From the NCBI GenBank assembly GCA_002441265.1, contig DJVQ01000069.1, positions 109,392-125,500 of the forward strand: a stretch of 16,109 nt of DNA, written 5' to 3'. The position numbers and the translations under genes were made by a program. This stretch comes from Syntrophaceae bacterium UBA6252 (GTDB lineage: Bacteria > Desulfobacterota > Syntrophia > Syntrophales > UBA6807). Below are positions 13,254 to 16,109 of the stretch, piece after piece (position 1 is the first letter of the stretch; every line of letters starts with the position of its first letter). The notes below the pieces were generated by a model, which ran no database searches, was not told the origin of the DNA, and worked only from the letters and a program-made list of their open reading frames with translations.

Positions 13254-13546
13254 ACGGCATTCCCGTCACCGAGTCGGACCAGGGGATCGTTTTCCAGGTC
13301 CGGGTCGTTCCCCGGTCATCCCGATCGGAGGTCGCCGGTATCCAGGACGATGCCCTGAAGGTCCGGCTCAAGGCCCCCCCGGTGGAAGGGAAGGCGAACG
13401 AGGAGTGTGTCCGGTTCCTGGCTGGGCTTCTCGGCGTGAAGAGAGACCGGGTCCGGATCCTCTCGGGCTTGAAATCGAAAACGAAGACCGTCGCCGTTTC
13501 CGGAGTGAAGAAAAAGGATCTCGAAACGGCGGTCGCCTCCGGCTAA
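13250..13546 (+). CDS. yggU: DUF167/YggU family protein
   Basis: 98 residues with the full YggU/DUF167 signature: VRVVPRSSRSEVAG (18-31), LKVRLKAPPVEGKANEE (36-52), and a conserved hydrophobic run ending in the basic SGLKSKTKTV. Function uncharacterised. The start ATG overlaps the divIVA stop. It commonly follows yggT in bacterial genomes. Confidence 0.92.
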   Translation: MNGIPVTESDQGIVFQVRVVPRSSRSEVAGIQDDALKVRLKAPPVEGKANEECVRFLAGLLGVKRDRVRILSGLKSKTKTVAVSGVKKKDLETAVASG

Positions 13547-13571
13547 GGGCATTCATTCCCTCTCCCACTCC

Positions 13572-15176
13572 ATGGACAAGCCCACCACAGATCCAACGAA
13601 GGAGCACGTCCGGATCGCCCGGGCGGCGGGTGTCGTCGGGTTCGCAACGTTCCTGAGCCGCATTTTCGGCTTTCTCCGGGACATGGTCGTCGCGGGGTTC
13701 TTCGGGGCCGGGATCGCCACGGACGCATTTTTCGTGGCCTTCCGCATTCCAAATCTATTGAGGAGGCTCCTCGCCGAGGGGGCCCTCACCATCGCCTTCG
13801 TGCCCGTCTTCACGGAATACCTGAAGACGCGTCCGAAAAAGGACGCCTTCGCCTTCGCCGGCATCGCCTTCACCCTGCTCAGCATTGTCCTTGTCGCCGT
13901 CACGCTCGCGGGCATTCTTCTCTCGCCCTGGATCGTCCGCCTCATCGCGCCCGGCTTCACCGAGGTCGCCGGCCAGTACGACCTCGCCGTCTTTCTCACG
14001 AGGCTCATGTTTCCTTACATCTTTTTCATCTCCCTCGTGGCGCTTGCCATGGGGATTCTGAACTCGCTCCGCCATTTCGCGGCGCCCGCGCTCGCCCCGG
14101 TGGCCCTCAACCTGTCCATGATCTTTTCCGTCTTTTTCCTGGCGAGATTCTTCCGGGAACCCATCGTAGCCCTTGCCGTGGGGGTCCTGGTGGGCGGCTT
14201 CCTGCAGCTCGTCATGCAGATCCCTTTCCTGCTCAAGTTCGGGATTCCCCTGCGGCCCGATTTTCACTTCCGCCACCCGGGCGTCCGGAAAGTGGGGCTT
14301 CTCATGCTTCCCGCCGTTTTCGGAGCGGCGGTCTATCAGATCAACATCTTCGTGGGGACGCTCCTCGCATCCCTTCTGCCCAGCGGAAGCGTCTCCTACC
14401 TGTACTACGCGGATCGGATCGTGGAACTGCCCCTGGGGATCTTCGGCATCGCCGTCGGGACCGCCGTCCTTCCCAGCCTCTCGGCGCATGCGACGGACGG
14501 CGCCTTCGACGAACTCCGGAAAACAGTGTCCTTTTCCACGCGGCTCATCCTCTTCGTCACCCTGCCCGCCATGGTGGCCCTCGTTCTCCTGCGGGTCCCC
14601 ATCATCTCCGTCCTCTTCCAGCGGGGGGAGTTCGAGATTTCCTCCACCCTGGCCACCGCCGACGCCCTCCTGTACTACACCCTGGGACTTTGGGCCTTTT
14701 CGGTGATCCGTGTGGTCGTTTCGGCCTTCTATTCCCTCCAGGACACGAAAACGCCCGTAAAGGTGGCCTTCCTGGCCTTCCTGGTGAACGTGGCCGTCTC
14801 GGTGGCCCTCATGTTCCCCATGAAGCACAGCGGGCTCGCGCTCGCCACGTCGGTTTCCACCGCCGTCAACGTGGGCGTCCTCGCAATCATCCTGAAAAAG
14901 CGGATCGGGCCGTTTTTCGACGCCCCCTTCTACCGGTCCCTCCTGCGGATGTCCCTGGCCGCCCTGGCCATGGGGGCCGTCATCGTCCTCTGGGGCGCCG
15001 TCGCGCCCTGGGACCTTTCGGGAAGGATCGCCGGGAGGCTCTTCCACCTCGCAGGCGCGGTCGTCCTGGGGGGAGTGTCCTTCTTCGTGTTCGCCCATCT
15101 CTTCCGGTGCGACGAGATGATCTTCCTGGTAAAGAACGTGAAACGCAAGCTGGGAAGAACGGGCGGCGGCGCGTAG
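13572..15176 (+). CDS. murJ: Lipid II flippase MurJ
   Basis: MOP-superfamily transporter that moves lipid II across the inner membrane for peptidoglycan synthesis. 534 residues, with about 14 predicted transmembrane helices. Residues essential in E. coli MurJ are all present at a constant offset of 12: Ser29/Arg30 (LSRIFGFLRD), Arg36, Asp51 (ATDAFF), Arg64 (PNLLRRLLAEG) and Arg282 (YYADRIVELP), corresponding to E. coli Ser17, Arg18, Arg24, Asp39, Arg52 and Arg270. No clear Shine-Dalgarno lies before the ATG, and it follows yggU by 25 nt, so expression may rely on coupling. Its position after yggT-divIVA-yggU makes this a cell-envelope cluster. Confidence 0.95.
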   Translation: MDKPTTDPTKEHVRIARAAGVVGFATFLSRIFGFLRDMVVAGFFGAGIATDAFFVAFRIPNLLRRLLAEGALTIAFVPVFTEYLKTRPKKDAFAFAGIAFTLLSIVLVAVTLAGILLSPWIVRLIAPGFTEVAGQYDLAVFLTRLMFPYIFFISLVALAMGILNSLRHFAAPALAPVALNLSMIFSVFFLARFFREPIVALAVGVLVGGFLQLVMQIPFLLKFGIPLRPDFHFRHPGVRKVGLLMLPAVFGAAVYQINIFVGTLLASLLPSGSVSYLYYADRIVELPLGIFGIAVGTAVLPSLSAHATDGAFDELRKTVSFSTRLILFVTLPAMVALVLLRVPIISVLFQRGEFEISSTLATADALLYYTLGLWAFSVIRVVVSAFYSLQDTKTPVKVAFLAFLVNVAVSVALMFPMKHSGLALATSVSTAVNVGVLAIILKKRIGPFFDAPFYRSLLRMSLAALAMGAVIVLWGAVAPWDLSGRIAGRLFHLAGAVVLGGVSFFVFAHLFRCDEMIFLVKNVKRKLGRTGGGA

Positions 15177-15269
15177 CGGAGGGACCCGCGGGGGAGAAAG
15201 TATTTGACTTGAAAATGCCAAAGTGGTAGGGAAAAGGGCTCTGGTAGTGGAAGGGAAAGGTGTCGAGCC
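15177..15269 (+). other. murJ-serS intergenic region
   Basis: AT-richer than its surroundings. TTTGACTTG (15203-15211) gives a fair -35 box, but the best -10 at 17 nt (TAGGGA, 15227-15232) is poor, so a serS promoter is only possible. No T-box features are seen. GGGAAAGG lies about 9 nt before the serS ATG. Confidence 0.35.
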
Positions 15270-16109
15270 ATGCTGGATATCCGATTCGTGAGGGAAAATC
15301 TGGATCTCGTCCGCCGGAAAATGCTCGAGAGGGGAAAAGAGGTCGATTTCGATCTTTTCGTGTCCCTCGAGACGAAGAGGCGGGACCTTCTCCAGGAGGT
15401 GGAAAACCTCCGGAGCGACCGGAACCGGGTGTCGAAGGAAATCGGCAAAAAGAAGCAGCAAAAGGAAGACGCATCCGACCTGATCGCCCAGATGGGCGAG
15501 GTTTCCACCAGGATCAAGGAACTCGACGAGGAACGGAAGGACACCGAGTCCCGGCTCCAGGATTTCATGATGATGATTCCCAACATCTTTCATGATTCCG
15601 TGGTGTACGGGACGGGGTCGGAAGACAATCCCGTCGTCCGGACATGGGGCGAGAAGCCCGTCATGAAGTTCGTGCCGAAGCCCCACTGGGAGATCGGCGA
15701 GGATCTGGGGATCCTCGATTTCGCCCGGGGTGCGAAGATCGCCGGCGCCCGCTTCACCGTGTACAGGGGACTGGGGGCGAGGCTCGAGAGGGCCGTCATC
15801 AATTTCATGCTGGACCTCCACACGGGCACCCACCGCTACACGGAACTTCTGACGCCCTTCATGGTGAACCGGGAGAGCATGACCGGAACGGGCCAGCTTC
15901 CCAAATTCGCCGAGGACCTCTTCAAGATCGAGGGGATGGAATATTACCTCATTCCCACGGCGGAGGTTCCGGTGACGAACCTGCACAGCCAGGAGATCCT
16001 GGAGGAAAAGAACCTTCCCCTGTACTATGTGGCATACTCCCCCTGTTTCCGGGCGGAGGCGGGCTCCTACGGGAAGGACACCCGGGGGCTCATCCGGCAG
16101 CACCAGTTC
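15270..16109 (+). CDS. serS: Seryl-tRNA synthetase (C-terminally cut by window end)
   Basis: Charges tRNA-Ser with serine. 280 residues are visible of about 425. The N-terminus MLDIRFVRENLDLVR and a long antiparallel coiled coil (about 30-105, which grips the tRNA-Ser extra arm) are diagnostic. Class II motif 1 is around GLGARLERAVINFML to TELLTPFMV; then TGTGQLPKF, IPTAEVPVTN and motif 2, PCFRAEAGSYGKDTRGLIR, reach the last bases. The frame is open and intact to the edge. Motif 3 lies outside the window. Confidence 0.97.
   Translation, partial: MLDIRFVRENLDLVRRKMLERGKEVDFDLFVSLETKRRDLLQEVENLRSDRNRVSKEIGKKKQQKEDASDLIAQMGEVSTRIKELDEERKDTESRLQDFMMMIPNIFHDSVVYGTGSEDNPVVRTWGEKPVMKFVPKPHWEIGEDLGILDFARGAKIAGARFTVYRGLGARLERAVINFMLDLHTGTHRYTELLTPFMVNRESMTGTGQLPKFAEDLFKIEGMEYYLIPTAEVPVTNLHSQEILEEKNLPLYYVAYSPCFRAEAGSYGKDTRGLIRQHQF

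Noticed and set aside
13755..16103. 782-codon minus-strand open frame antisense to murJ and serS
   Set aside because: Both plus-strand genes have clear family motifs; the antisense translation is Gly/His/Arg/Glu-rich low complexity, typical of a GC-rich shadow, and has no recognisable domain.
1..16109. tRNA, rRNA, CRISPR array, insertion sequence or prophage remnants
   Set aside because: No cloverleaf, conserved rRNA sequence, regularly spaced repeats, transposase or terminal inverted repeats were seen on either strand.

Overview
The window is a GC-rich (about 60% by eye) bacterial chromosomal segment carrying ordinary metabolic and housekeeping genes. There are no mobile elements, rRNA, tRNA or CRISPR. 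Several features fit a deltaproteobacterium (Desulfobacterota, in the Syntrophobacterales/Geobacter-like sphere): a Geobacter-type citramalate synthase, small separate LeuC/LeuD subunits with a LeuB bearing an ENTEGLYAG motif, a stand-alone RpoD-like sigma region 4 protein, and a yggT-divIVA-yggU block. This placement is an inference from gene content; there is no 16S here.

Layout. (1) 1-1885 (+): signal peptide peptidase SppA and a crotonase-family enoyl-CoA hydratase/isomerase, preceded by 180 nt of structured GC-rich DNA. (2) 2049-2327 (-): a 92-residue Cys-rich protein whose C-terminal half is nearly a copy of RpoD region 4.2, starting at TTG behind a perfect AGGAGGT. (3) 2419-7495 (+): cimA-leuC-leuD-leuB, a complete citramalate-to-2-oxobutanoate module for threonine-independent isoleucine synthesis. 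In front of cimA lies the best hidden feature of the window, a complete ribosome-mediated transcription attenuator. It consists of a consensus promoter (TTGACA-17-TATCAT), a 19-codon leader peptide with six Ile codons (three in a row), mutually exclusive 1:2, 2:3 and 3:4 RNA pairings, and a strong U-tailed terminator ending just before the cimA Shine-Dalgarno. (4) 7509-7541: a bidirectional terminator. (5) 7553-8635 (-): an outer-membrane lipoprotein with a CsgG/LpoB-like domain and TPR repeats. (6) 8823-11552 (+): a YciO/YrdC/Sua5-family protein and an RNase E/G with a Lys-Glu and Arg-rich tail, behind a TTGACA-17-TACATT promoter and a stable 5'-UTR hairpin. (7) 11553-12374 (-): proC, whose stop codon directly abuts the RNase E/G stop. 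(8) 12499-15176 (+): yggT, divIVA-like, yggU and murJ, a cell-envelope and division run divergent from proC across overlapping promoters. (9) 15270-end (+): serS, cut by the window edge.

How the genes work together. CimA condenses pyruvate and acetyl-CoA to (R)-citramalate, LeuCD isomerises it to beta-methylmalate, and LeuB oxidatively decarboxylates it to 2-oxobutanoate, the isoleucine precursor. No leuA is present, and the leader peptide senses mainly isoleucine rather than leucine, which agrees with an isoleucine-dedicated operon. The orphan sigma-4 protein is transcribed divergently from the same intergenic region; both promoters have a perfect TTGACA -35 box, the element RpoD region 4.2 reads, so a regulatory link is possible but unproven.
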